Source of the DNA: Escarpia spicata
Taxonomy: Eukaryota; Annelida; Polychaeta; Sabellida; Siboglinidae
Length of the DNA stretch: 64,000 nt
Direction of reading: 5' to 3'
Assembly (NCBI GenBank): GCA_963995525.1
Contig: OZ023209.1
Coordinates: 32,608,199-32,672,198 of the forward strand
The notes beneath the pieces were generated by a model. That model did no database searches, had not been told where the DNA came from, and was given only the letters and a program-made list of their open reading frames with translations. Shown in pieces: positions 1-10,319 of the stretch (the stretch's first letter is position 1; each line of letters opens with the position of its first letter). The position numbers and the translations under genes are program-made.

Positions 1-122
1 CCGATAGTAGCTACGTTTGAAAAATTATTAAAAATATACCGTGACGCTGTACTTGTCAAATCATGGTGACATGTACTCTAAATGGTATGTTCTTATGTTT
101 GGTCTGTGGTTGTTCAATCGTT

Positions 123-621
123 TCATTTCCCCTTTAACGTCTTCCCAATCTCCAACTCTACATCCCCAATCTTCGCCATGGGATGGTTCTTCAGACAGGC
201 CCCTAAAATAAAAGATAACAACATTTTATTTAATATATGAAATATTGTAGGGTAGTCTACATAATAGATGCATATACTTTGTTATAAAATAGTCTAATCT
301 ACAAACTTATTCAAATCCTGTCCTAAGATTTATATATTTAACCTGTCACCATCCCCTGCTTTAAAGTTGAGAAACATTTGCTCCAATGCCAAAACATATT
401 TATATTGAATTTTTTCAGCTGCTGAGTATTTCCCCGATTTATGTTGCTGTATAATACTTACTAATCACAAGATTGCAGATAGACATATCAGCAAACTTCT
501 TCTTGCCCTTCCTCCCCTTAAGGGAATAGACGGACCAAAGTGAGTTTGTCCCCACCTTCCTTAGCATAGTCCGAACACTGGTCCCCAAGTTTACTGCTCC
601 CAGGGATGTGAGGTAGGCAAG
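123..621 (-). CDS. Last two exons of a gene with a DUF4806-like C-terminus
   Basis: Two minus-strand exons join in frame. The first runs 621 to 462. It is preceded by a good acceptor (pyrimidine tract then CAG, 622-626) and ends at a GTAAGTATT donor at 461, in phase 1. The second runs 202 to a TGA at 123-125 and is preceded by TTTTAG. The upstream exon encodes a basic stretch containing VRTMLRKVGTNSLWSVYS and KGRKGKKKFADM. This pattern (small/Gly-rich start, R-x-L-x-K-x-x-TN-x-L, then a G-x-KGKK-F block) resembles the DUF4806 domain, whose function is unknown. The last exon has a KNHPMAKIGDVELEIGKTLK-like end, consistent with the family's short C-terminal tail. The 5' exons would lie to the right of 626; I could not identify them, and a Gypsy fragment lies about 1.7 kb away. 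The domain call rests on pattern memory only. Confidence 0.5.
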
Positions 622-1165
622 CTGAGGAAGAACAAATATAAATGTAAATATACTGGTAACTGTCAGCAATCTTTGTAATGTTTTTCAAAGATTCAATGAA
701 ATATTTAAAGAAAGCAATCTAGCCAAGTTTAATCATGCAAATGTTTGTTTAATATGTAATACTACCAGTAATTGTAATTCTGTTTAGATGATGATACTTT
801 ATATATGTAACTATTTTTATCTATTTTATTTAGTAGGTGGCACTAGACCGAGCTAACCCTTTTGGGTTCCTATAAATATAATATACAGTAATAGTATTTT
901 CTTCACTAAAATTGGAACATTCAATCAAATTTAGGGGACGCAAATATTAAAGGCAATGATTGTGAACGATCAAATGCCAAACCCGAAACAACTGAGAGTG
1001 AGACCGGGCAGACCACTATTAATTAATAGAAGATTTCACAGATTATAATTATATAAAAATTATGTGTATAACAATGTAATTATGGGCGCGCCTAATTATG
1101 TTCTGATACATTTATTATTGGCAACAAATATAAATATTGTTGGTCGAGGTACAGTAGATCGAGAC

Positions 1166-1280
1166 CACGTGCGCTCGCGTCGTTCTGTCTGTTTACGTTC
1201 TCTATCTATATATTATATATATATATATATATATAGATAGATAGAGAACGTAAACAGACAGAACGACGCGAGCGCACGTG
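1166..1280. repeat. Perfect inverted repeat, 42-bp arms around a (TA)n loop
   Basis: Positions 1166-1207 are the exact reverse complement of 1239-1280, with about 31 bp of mainly TA dinucleotides between. The arms are GC-rich at the outer ends (CACGTGCGCTCGCG) and end in TCTATCT next to the TA loop. The word ATCGAGAC occurs outside both arms, but in direct orientation. It may be a foldback element or a replication-born palindrome at an AT repeat. Confidence 0.85.
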
Positions 1281-1350
1281 ATCGAGACTGTCTAGTGCAT
1301 GAAAACGCTCCATCATCCATGTCCCCATGACATGTCCATGACGCGTTGTA

Positions 1351-1590
1351 GCGAAACATTTCGTCGTTGAAATATCTGGTCGGCGCAGAAGTCGTATGCG
1401 CACGAGCGGAAATAGATACCCGAATATTTCATTACTTAAGCGAAACATTTGGTCGCTGAAATATTTGGTAGATTTTGACCTATGACCTTTACGTATTGTG
1501 TAGTGTTGGAACGCACGAGAGGAAACAAATATACCAAATATTTCATTAGGCTACATACACGAAACGTTTGGTCTGAAATATTTGACTGTT
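1351..1590. repeat. Three related copies of a CGAAACATTTGGTCG...GAAATATTTGG motif
   Basis: Copies start near 1351, 1441 and 1560. Between them the inverse word (AAATATTTCATTA) occurs at about 1420-1435 and 1530-1545, so the block is internally palindromic. Similar AAATATTTCAG words recur near 5405 and 5510. This is probably a decayed MITE or foldback family, but I cannot define its ends. Confidence 0.4.
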
Positions 1591-2316
1591 ATGTTGCCAG
1601 TTGTCGCTGTGAATGCAAGCTTGCTTTTGATAATATTATCATACATGAACTGTGTTATTATTGCATGAATAATTAATTGGGGCCAATGTCACTGCAATTA
1701 CTGAATTAGCCTACATTTAAGAATATGGGAACGACTTTTTTTGCTGTTATATAGGTCGTGTTCATTATAAGTTGATAACTGTAATTATGCACATGATTGT
1801 GCACAGTTAAGTTCAATTAAAAGTTGTAGGCTGCATGCTTAAAATAATTTCAATAATAATAAATAATGAATTTACTAAGGATATTATGATTTATATTATT
1901 AGGATATTATAATTATTATACTGGGCAAAATCTATAGATTCACCGTCTGATGGTGTTTGTTTTGTACTGACAATTGAATTGGGAGAGAATATGTGTATTA
2001 TTAGTCATGAATGAATGTGTACAATTTATAAAAATGGCTTTCATAAATCTAATCTACCTGTAATAATTTTATTATTATGCCCAATGATACATGTTTAGCT
2101 TTGATCATATTTAGCCTAGATTGTGAGTAGATGTAAACGTCAAATCAATTGTCACACAGTTTATTCATGCACACCATCTTGATTATAATATTATAACTGG
2201 TTTGCTAAACAAATATGACTCAAACGTTCAGTACTAACTAGTTATTCGATATGCCACTACCAACGTTCACAATTTCTTTTCCAATCACTTTCCTACGAGT
2301 GATTGTGAATGTCACT

Positions 2317-2881
2317 TCATAAGTTAAGTTTCTCACGTGCTCTATGGTTTCTCCCTGATCTACGAAGATTTGCACTGGTTGTACAGTTCTGTTCAGATGT
2401 GTGGGGAGATTCCATCTCTGGCTGAGTTATGTCATGCGGTACGCCACGTGGTACGTCATGTGGTATGTCAGGCGGTGCGTCACGTGGTACGACAAGCGGT
2501 ACGTCAGGCAGTTCTGCATGAACAGGTTCCTCCGGAGGCCGTTTGTGAGACAATTCAAGAGGCAGTTCTGAAGATGATGTCTTCTCCGGCACCGAGCTAT
2601 CACCATTCACACAACGACTCCTCACATGGTCAAAGTGTCTACGCACTACTCTCCCATCCTCGAGGCGAACGTGGACTGAATGAGACGGGCCCAGTCCGTT
2701 CCACGATAACGTCACTGAGCCATTTTGTTTTGCCACTGAAGTTTATAACTTGTTCTACAACAACACCGGGCGCAACCTGCTGGAGATCGGAAGCGAGGCT
2801 CTGTGTAATCGACTTCCAGCGAGGCCGGACCGCAATGTCTTGTGGGCCAACACCACGTTGAAGATTCCTTGACGGTGTCAC
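2317..2881 (-). pseudogene. Ty3/Gypsy integrase C-terminal fragment
   Basis: Minus-strand reading contains VIVERTGPVSFS in one frame and VRLEDGRVVRRHFDHVRSR in the next. This is the typical end of a Ty3/Gypsy integrase (the K02A2.6-like type), just after the DDE core. One frameshift near 2690 separates the two parts. A proline-rich tail follows with a repeated VPxDxPPDIPHDVP pattern, ending at a stop at 2317-2319. No protease, RT or LTR was seen beside it, so this is an isolated 3' piece of a retrotransposon. The opposite-strand reading of the same bases is a shadow. Confidence 0.6.
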
Positions 2882-4448
2882 ACCTGCCTAACCTACACTT
2901 GCATTGGCTTCTTCTTCGTTCAGGCCGAGGGTTTCAAGGGTTCGCCCAAACAGAAACGGCTCTATAACACGCCTCTTGTACGATGCACTGCAATGGAATG
3001 AATAACATATCTAAAGAGAAATCATGTACAGCCTGTTACAGAAGATACATACAGTTAACACATAAAAAACACTATTTCCCATTTGCATTATTTAAATCGA
3101 TCCAGTAGTCTCCAAGGAATCAGTATTAGAATAACACCTCCGTTACAAATGTGTTGTTTAATGAATTTTTATTTGAAGTTAGTGATGTGTCAATGAAATG
3201 CAGATTTTTGCATCCGCTCGTGCACCTTCATTATTCCGACTATTAAATTCAAATAGGCTATTAAAATAGTACAGAGTTCGGCGCAAAAGAACGTTAGATT
3301 TGACGAGCCATTGTATAGAGACAGCATTTTTTGTAGATTGTAGCGATATGACATCAAGTAAGCATATATCGTTAGATTATACCTACTTTCACCTTAAAAG
3401 CTTCACAATCAAGGTGCTAGTAAGACGTAATGTATTGAGTTAAACAAAGTAACGACTGCCATAACTTGGACATACATATATCCATGTATAATTAGATCAA
3501 TTATCCTTATTCTTGTAACTTACAAAGATGACAATTTTCTCAAATTGTCTGGTTACAGATATCGCGTTTCGGTGGAATATATCGCTGTTTGTGTTGTGGT
3601 CTCGCATGCCTGCTTTGCCTGCATAAGCAGTGTTGCCGCAACCTAAAACATGTGAAATGTGTCAGCAATAAATTCATAAATAACACTAGCATTTAGCACA
3701 TCTAATCATGTTAACCAATAATTATTATTATTGTATTGACAGTTTCACGCTCTTGACTATGGCCACCAGATGGCAGGAAAATCAAACAGGAAATCTCTAA
3801 ACTCACAAATAGACAGCCGTGTTCTGTTGATAATGGACAACGATACTAAAAATCAAGTGCTTTTATCAAAAAGTTTAAACTGCAGTGATTAAGAAGAAAT
3901 AAAATAGTTTTTTTTACCAATGATTTTAATAAAAAATCATTTGATTTCAATCGTGATTTAAATCAGCTTGCCCTACACATGGGTATGCCACGTCCTGGGC
4001 AACAGGGCAAATAGTATTACTGCAAGCTGCCATAGCCAAGCCCAAGACATAGCCATTGGCTTGGCCATGTGCATAGGCATGGACATGGTTATTCTATAGG
4101 CATACCCATAGGCAGTCTAGGCTATTTACACCTGATGATCAGCACAAACAGATAGATTTATATACAATGCAATTGTAAATACAAACATACTGCTACCTTA
4201 ATTATTTCCAAATAACCTTTAGAAAGGCTAAACCCAACCCTACACTTTCCCCCTGGCATATGGAACAGTTATGCCTCATGTTTATTTGGTGACCAATAAT
4301 GGTTAGTTAATCCGCCAATGTAACATTGACCGTGACAGTGTGAATAGTCGGTCCAAAAACTAAAATGCTATAAGTTACTGTACTGTACACATCATTATTG
4401 AGCCGGAATATGGTAATAGTACACTATATCTATGACTATGTCTATGTA
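2882..4448. other. No gene recognised
   Basis: No supported gene. It contains GATTTAAATC-rich palindromic words at about 3925-3965 and degenerate GGCATGG/CCATAG words at 3980-4110. Confidence 0.5.
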
Positions 4449-4723
4449 GGGTGCAGTGGCTCAGGGGTAGAGTCCTTGGCTGCCGTGTCGATCAGTTCAC
4501 TCAGATGTATGAATGAGTACCTGGCTATAGACAGTGGTGAATATTTGTGTACGATTAGTCTTCGCGCATCAATCGCAGCGTGGCTGGATGCTTCCCACAG
4601 AAGTTGAGATGGTGTTCGATTGAACAGGTCTGCCAGGGGAGTAAAGTGTAAAGCGCCTTGAGCAGTCCTGAGGACTGGTCCGGGTACTGCGCTATATAAG
4701 AACTTACCTTTACTTTTATGTCG
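4449..4723 (+). repeat. tRNA-derived SINE, copy 1 (head partly deleted)
   Basis: It begins with a tRNA-like A-box region (GTGGCTCAGGGGTAGAG). The body is shared with the minus-strand copy at 17395-17728: GTACCTGGCTATAGACAGTG, GCTGGATGCTTCCCA, GAGATGGTGTTCGATTG and a tail ending GCGCTATATAAGAAC. The B box (GGTTCGAA...) seen in the other copy is missing here, so this copy probably lacks a working internal pol III promoter. I do not recognise the family name. Confidence 0.7.
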
Positions 4724-6299
4724 TGTATGCTAAACTGTATAGACTTAGACCTTAATTGCATAATTTAGGTATAACCATTGTCATCAGCATGTACCCTACA
4801 CAGCCATGGTCATGATATAAGGTAATAAATTATAGGTCGAGGCTTGGTAAAAATAAAAATATTGTTGTTGATAACGTAACCTTAACTTAACATACAACCC
4901 TGAAACTAACCCATGGCTATGTCCCTATGCCCATGGCATAGCAATAGCCATAGCATAGGGACATAGCCATGGGCATGGCATAGCCATAGCCATAGGCATA
5001 GCTGTAGCCATGACATAGCCATAGGTTATAGGCATTGCGGGCATAACAGGCAGTCTTAGTATCAGATTAAGACTAGTCACAAACTCAGCCTAAGCCTAAG
5101 GCTAAACCTAAACAAAGGGGAAGAAGTGTTGCAGTCGGGGGGGGGGGGGGCATGGATGTCATGCAAGTGTCAGTCAGTGACACTGACAGTGTCAGTGAAC
5201 ACGCTAGAGCCTAGCCCTAGGCTATCCGTGTGTGGGCCACATAATGACAGATCAGATGGGTACAGCGACCACGTCCAACCATAGCTCTAACCCTGCAGGT
5301 GTACATGTAAAAAATACATTAGTCCAATGCAAATGGTAATTCCAGTGTCATTCAGAACTTACACTTACAGTCACCTGGCCACGCGGCAACATCCAACGAC
5401 AGAATATTTCAGTAAGCTTGCCGGGAAATTTGCACGTGACTCAATATGACCCATATAGGGCACCGCGCATGCGCACAATTGAAAATCGACCATATATTTC
5501 AAGACGAAATATTTCAGTACAGCGTAAACAATGTTACGATGCTAGCCGGGATTTGGCAGTAAATAATCGAAATGTGTGCTTACGGAAACATGCCAAAATT
5601 ACTATATTTCATATGTACCAAATATTCACAATTTAATTTCTAAAGATGTACCTTGTCTTGTGGATAGTTAGTTGCGCGCGTAACTGTAAAAATTAGTTGA
5701 GTGTTCAAATATGGACGTAGACTCGCAGTAAAAAAATTAATAATAATATTGTATTAATCATAATATTTACAATTTTTATGCTTTTATATAAATTCAACAT
5801 GCCTAGTTTACAATAAAATGTATTATATATTGTGGAGCTCTGTTTGTAAATGTAAGAACACAAGTAGAACGAATATTAGTTTCGTTTAGATTACACTTCC
5901 CGCGCGGTGCGTTACTGCGCGGGAAACATTACCTTGCTTGTGAAACTTGATGCACGTAATAGATGTAAGGAACATCACATGTTAGTGCTCCGGCCTCCCT
6001 CGGTCCGAGGACTGATAAATCACCTCCCGCTAACGGGATCGCCTCATGCGCGGCTGGCATCAAGCGGGCTATTATCGGCAAACGTCCGGCGCCATTCCTC
6101 CGCCTGCCAGCCGTTCTGATCCGCCCACGGGCCGAGGGTGGCGTGCTGGCTGCGGTGGGAGGGGATGTTAAACATTCATTTTTGGACCAGAGGGGTTTAA
6201 ATTTCAAGGAGGGGTCAAACTTGTTTGGACCAGTCTTTGTGGGTTCAGAATTTATTTTAAAAGCATTTTGCAAAGTACTTTATAACTGAAACATTAAAA
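4724..6299. other. No gene recognised; CCATAG/CCATGG word repeats at 4910-5040 and a 13-G run near 5142
   Basis: A run of nearly alternating GCCATAG, GGCATAG and CCATGG words occupies about 4910-5040. It resembles a block at 3980-4110 and another at 51650-51770. A G homopolymer lies near 5138-5151, followed by a short GTCAGTG-based near-palindrome. A locally GC-rich stretch at 5880-6150 shows no usable gene structure. Confidence 0.5.
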
Positions 6300-6304
6300 A
6301 AGTG

Positions 6305-6735
6305 TTTAAAACGTTTTTGCAACGTTATAATTGATATTTAAAAAAATGTTTTTGCAACATTGTACGTAAATATGTTTATATTAATGAGGAAGATGGGCCA
6401 TAAAAAAATGTTGCATGAAATTAACTATTTATTTTTTTATTTTTCATTAAACTAGTGGATTTAAACAAATTACCAAGTTTAAACGTTTTCCCTGAGACGT
6501 TTTTGAAGAACATTCCCACAACATATGGATAACGTTTCATCACAACGTTTAGAAAACGTTGGACTGAAACGTTTTAATAAAACGTTTTTAAAACGTTTTT
6601 GCAACGTTATACAGAACTATTCTGATAAACGTGGAAGATGGACCATAACAAAAACGTTGCCACAATGTTGCCACAACGTTATTTCTGACATAACCTTAAT
6701 ACGACATTCCAGCAACGTTGTGAAAACGTTATGTG
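6305..6735. repeat. AACGTT-rich repeat, two diverged copies
   Basis: The palindromic hexamer AACGTT occurs more than a dozen times here, often as AAACGTTTTTGCAACGTTAT. The left part (6305-6480) and right part (6530-6735) share a common order of words: TTTTTGCAAC, then GAAGATGG-CCATAA, then ACGTTGCC or ATGTTGC. In the left copy many AACGTT words have become AACATT or AATGTT, as CpG decay would produce. Probably an old MITE family. Confidence 0.6.
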
Positions 6736-6739
6736 TTAG

Positions 6740-7270
6740 CTGGGTATGCAGTTGGTGTTTTTGTGTTCTCGAGCAATTGCCAGTTATTACCATGATATCT
6801 CGGTATTTGAAATTTAGTATATTTTAGCATGTTTTTTTAAATGGTGTTAAGACAACACTATTAATAATTATAGACCCATACAATATATTTATCAGGTAAC
6901 CTTTTTCTGAGGTAAATTTAGATGTGTTCCTATAATGTGATACTTTCTGCCATAGAACTCCTAAACTTGAGCATTAGACATTTATGTGAAGTTCAACATT
7001 CGTATTACTTGCGTATTTTACGCCAGTGTACTTGTAGTTTTAATGATCACATAATTATAATTTCTTGTAATATTTCAGAAGTTTTGCTAGTACAATGTTA
7101 TATTCGTGCTTGGAACTCACTACCACGTATATATGTGTGGTACCGTATATGTCATACATGTTTTCTGTTTCCAACTAAATTTTCTGATCTATATGTTTAG
7201 TAATAGGCGGTGACTAGTAAACAAGTCGACCTTGCATACAATGATTACACCGTTTAAACAAAGCACCTGG
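6740..7270. other. No gene recognised
   Basis: AT-rich stretch with no supported gene or clear repeat, ending at the Harbinger terminal repeat. Confidence 0.5.
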
Positions 7271-7560
7271 GGCCGGTTTCATGAAGCGTTCTTAAACTAC
7301 TCAATTACTTAGCGTTACGCATTTGCGTAAACTCCTATGTTTGCGTAGCTAAGTATTTGCGTAAAATTAAGCAAGTCCGGTTTCATGGAGCCTGTCTGAC
7401 CTATTTCTTAGCTAAGAACGAGCGTTAAGCTGTCACGTGGTTAGATGAATGCTAATCAGTGGGTATTCCCAAGAATTCCCCTTCCCATAGTTCTGTGCAA
7501 ACATCGTAACCGTGATTACTTCCGTCGGCATCTTTTTATATCAACACTGCAGACGACAAC

Positions 7561-7782
7561 ATGGCAACAGTACAGCAGGAACATGTGAAGCGTGAGCGGA
7601 AAGACAATTTTGCCCACGAAGAAATCGCATGCTTACTTGAGCAATATTCGGAAAATGCATCCATACTACAGTGCAAGCTGAGCAATACTGTTTCAAATCT
7701 ACGAAAGAAGCAGATTTGGAACAGTATTGCTACGACCGTGAATTATTGTCGACCGTCGTCTTGTCGACGATCGTGCCAATAA
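7561..7782 (+). CDS. Harbinger MYB/SANT-like DNA-binding protein, N-terminal part
   Basis: The 73-codon ORF opens with a basic start and the block NFAHEEIACLLEQYSENASI, then LSNTVSNLRKKQIWNSIA. This matches the Myb/SANT-like (NAIF1-type) DNA-binding domain carried by PIF/Harbinger elements, which helps the transposase bind DNA. The final about 15 residues turn Arg/Ser-rich and run quickly to a stop. This suggests truncation or a frameshift after the second helix, because the family is normally much longer. It is oriented towards the nuclease gene, with the two stops about 55 bp apart. The start ATG directly follows GACAAC and is the first in frame. Confidence 0.7.
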   Translation: MATVQQEHVKRERKDNFAHEEIACLLEQYSENASILQCKLSNTVSNLRKKQIWNSIATTVNYCRPSSCRRSCQ

Positions 7783-7835
7783 TATAAACATGCCGTTTTA
7801 AAAAAAATCTGAAGAAACATTTGTAAAAGATATTC

Positions 7836-8150
7836 TTATTTTAACGTCTTATCACTTAATTGTGTCAGATCAGCGACAACTACTTGAAAACACCCACAGG
7901 CAAAGAATCGCAAAGCGATTAGTATTTGTAGTGTTACTGTTAACGAACCCTTCCGAGAAACTACCGCGATGTCGTCACCGATTAAATCGACTAAATGCAT
8001 GATGTTATGTTGACGAAAACGATACCTGTCGAACAATTCGACGTCGTCGTACAAATCCAAAGGATGTGTCGTATCTCGAAACACTCTTTCTCGACGCAAG
8101 GCTCTTCTTACTGCTCCGTTTAAACGATGCACTGGTCGTAGAGCAGCCAT
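7836..8150 (-). pseudogene. HARBI1-like nuclease, N-terminal fragment
   Basis: Read from an ATG at 8150-8148, the protein has RERVFRDTTHPLDLYDDVEL, then FDRYRFRQHNIMHLVDLI, then LQILIALRFFACGCFQ. This is the conserved N-terminal helical region of Harbinger nucleases (HARBI1 family). The reading stops after about 104 residues, whereas the family is roughly 350-400 residues. The whole DDE catalytic half is therefore missing, and the gene cannot encode an active transposase. It lies inside the inverted-repeat element, converging with the MYB-like ORF. Confidence 0.75.
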
Positions 8151-8325
8151 TTTTAAGAACAACTTAGTGGAGTTACGCCACGGAGGTATGTGTCGTAGAC
8201 TAAGTACGGTTTACTAAGTATTGCGTAAACTAAGAAGACGCCATGAAACGCATATTTTACTAAGACAATCATCTTAGCACTAAGTAATCGTTCTTAGCGG
8301 CTAAGTACGCTTCATGAAACCGGCC

Positions 8326-8620
8326 ACTGCTCTGTGAAACAATACGTACACGCCTAACAAGCCAATTGTCATGGCTTCCTTACGTCTTAACAATTCAAAG
8401 ACAAGCAAAATGAAGAAATCTGCTCAGTAAAGCATTTCAAGAGTAGATAACTGATTACGGCCTCAACACATTCTCACAGCACACAAATCAAAGACAAACA
8501 GCATGAAAAGATCTGCTCTGTGAAGCAATGCAGGAGTAGCAAGCCAATTACACTTTCACACTTTCACACTTTCTTAATGGACACAAATCAAAGATAGTGT
8601 TAACATGAAAAAGATAACTA
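8326..8620. repeat. About three diverged 93-bp tandem units
   Basis: The word CTGCTCTGTGAA(A/G)CAAT and variants begin near 8328, 8421 and 8514. Each is followed by a CAAGCCAATTAC-like word and then by CACAAATCAAAGACAA. The first unit starts directly after the Harbinger right end. Confidence 0.6.
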
Positions 8621-8804
8621 AGGGAGATTATGAAGCAAATTACCATGACACCTACCCTTTCCAACGTACATGTAATATTTTAAAGCTGATTCTTGTGTAT
8701 TTGTTATTGGTTACGTAATTGTGACTTTCTTTATTGCATTGCATATTGTAACATACAGATGGATGCAACTTCATTATTTCTGGTTAGCATCACTCACATA
8801 AAAA

Positions 8805-8945
8805 GGCCGAGATCACTCCTCGAACAGACCGAGATCACTCCCCGAACAGGCCGAGATCACTGCCGCACAGGCCGATGTCACAGGCCGAGTTCACAGAAAC
8901 AGGCCGAGATCACTCGGGCCGAGATCGCGAAAGGCCGAGATCACT
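8805..8945. promoter_or_regulatory. Cluster of eight GGCCGAGATCACT-like motifs upstream of TMEM60
   Basis: Copies start at 8805, 8827, 8849, 8870, 8883, 8902, 8917 and 8933. Five are identical over GGCCGAGATCACT or differ by one base; the other three differ in the second half. Spacing varies (13-22 bp), so it is not a plain tandem repeat. It lies about 260 bp upstream of the TMEM60 start, where a promoter is expected. A regulatory role is inference. Confidence 0.4.
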
Positions 8946-9201
8946 GTGAACCGTATAAACTGCTTCCAATCAGAGCCATTCTTAGGACTAGGTTGCAAGT
9001 TAGATTAGTGGAAAACTGCGCCTTACACGTTGCGTTTGTGGTAGTATACCATGGTAAAAGAAACTCGTACGTTGCCAGTGTGATCATAGATGTCGAAGGA
9101 GCGCAGCAGCATATTCAGAATGACACAAATCCGATGAACGTACAGGTGTGAGCGATATTATGTGGACTGCCCGTGCGGGCTCGAGTATAAACAGCTAGAA
9201 G

Positions 9202-9588
9202 ATGGCTGTGTTGCACCGCGCATTGTTTACATGGTTCATCGTGCTGTTGTTTCTCATCTTGCTTGTGTTGCGCCTCGACGGCAAGGCGGACTGGAACTGG
9301 TTCATAATTTTCGTCCCGTTGTGGTTATTCGATGGCATATTGCTGGTCTACATCGGGTTCAATATGCTGATGCATTGCAAGAACGGATACGACCGTAACG
9401 ACATGTCGATGCTACGTAAAGTGGGCTTTCTCATCGCCGCCGTTTTAAAAGTGACATTCGAGATACTAGTGTGTGTTCGTTTCCAGTACCAACAGATGCT
9501 ATCGCTATACATCGTGACTTCTCCGGCGTGGGCACTGCTGTTGATGGCCATCGGGGAAGCATCTCGTAGTCTCTTCAAGAATGCATAA
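9202..9588 (+). CDS. TMEM60: Transmembrane protein 60 homologue
   Basis: A single uninterrupted 128-residue reading frame. The N-terminus has a hydrophobic helix (about 8-24), then the family signature LDGKADWNWFIIFVPLWLFD at about 25-44, whose start matches the LDxKAxWNWF motif known from TMEM60. Two further hydrophobic segments follow (about 71-88 and 102-118), giving a likely four-pass membrane protein. A short charged, Cys-containing loop lies between helices two and three (HCKNGYDRND). Length is close to the vertebrate protein (about 133). As in vertebrates, the coding region has no intron. The ATG at 9202 is the first in frame and gives the expected short N-terminus. The molecular function of TMEM60 is not established. 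No frameshifts are present, unlike the transposon genes around it. Confidence 0.85.
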   Translation: MAVLHRALFTWFIVLLFLILLVLRLDGKADWNWFIIFVPLWLFDGILLVYIGFNMLMHCKNGYDRNDMSMLRKVGFLIAAVLKVTFEILVCVRFQYQQMLSLYIVTSPAWALLLMAIGEASRSLFKNA

Positions 9589-10310
9589 TGAAACTGCTCT
9601 GCTTTTTCCATGATCGAACGCATCTCGTTAAGTGGATGAGTCACACAGATTGTACATTTGTTGTCACCAGAATCAACGTTCAGTTTGCTGGAAAACAGTG
9701 CCTCCAAGTACGAACTACAATAAGCTACACTTATTGTAGAAAAGAGAGTGGCTGTACAGGAACATTGAAAGAGACAAACAGTCACAATATATTAATGGTT
9801 AAATAATATAGCATTAATAATTGTACTTTTTGTGTTAGTACAGATAGCGTTGACAAAGAAAATAGTGCAGAATTCTAATGACCACATGTCATTAGTCTAG
9901 TCTAGATGTACATAGCTAATGTATATATATATTATATAATTATATTCCCAGTTTGTGAATCTGGAACAGTGTACTGCCATCATACATGTTTCTCTTTCTT
10001 TCACATTTTGTGGTTTTGGTTACTCTAAAGTTACAACTTTTACCATTTTATAATGCAGTATACGCAATGATTTTAACATTTTAATACAGAATTAACATGC
10101 AAAAAATGAAAGTATGGTTTCTAGATGCAACCCTGTGTGAGATAAACAGCACAGCATGTGGTCCCCAGATGTATTTAGATTCCGCCATGGATACCGTTCC
10201 CCAGCTTCACCCCAGAGTACCCGAGCATTTATTTAGTTATCTTACATCACAAATGAATAGCCAGAGTTTTAATATGCACCACATGTATATAGCATTAGCT
10301 CAATGAACAG
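9589..10310. other. Downstream of TMEM60; no gene recognised
   Basis: AT-rich sequence that presumably includes the TMEM60 3' untranslated region. No clear polyadenylation signal could be fixed and no other feature was seen. Confidence 0.5.
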
Positions 10311-10319
10311 GACAACTGA

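Larger units (their letters stand above)
622..2316. other. No gene recognised; AT-rich, contains hairpin and short repeats
   Basis: AT-rich sequence without a convincing coding region. It holds the long perfect hairpin at 1166-1280 and a set of related short repeats between about 1350 and 1590. The upstream exons of the DUF4806-like gene may lie here but I could not find them. Confidence 0.5.
7271..8325. mobile_element. Compact PIF/Harbinger-type DNA transposon with convergent truncated genes
   Basis: The ends are inverted: GGCCGGTTTCATGAAGCG at 7271 and its reverse complement ending at 8325. Subterminal CTTAG and TTTGCGTAAAC words recur on both sides. Inside are a MYB-like ORF on the plus strand and the N-terminus of a HARBI1-like nuclease on the minus strand. 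This is the usual two-gene plan of Harbinger elements, but the nuclease lacks its DDE region, so the copy is non-autonomous. At about 1.05 kb it is much shorter than a complete element. I could not fix a target-site duplication. Confidence 0.8.

Noticed and set aside
2337..2861. 174-residue plus-strand frame with VRHVV repeats
   Set aside because: It is antisense to the Gypsy integrase tail; the repeats mirror the Pro-rich tail.
5929..6273. 114-residue Pro/Arg-rich frame in a GC-rich patch
   Set aside because: No recognisable domain and no splice context; GC richness alone opens frames.
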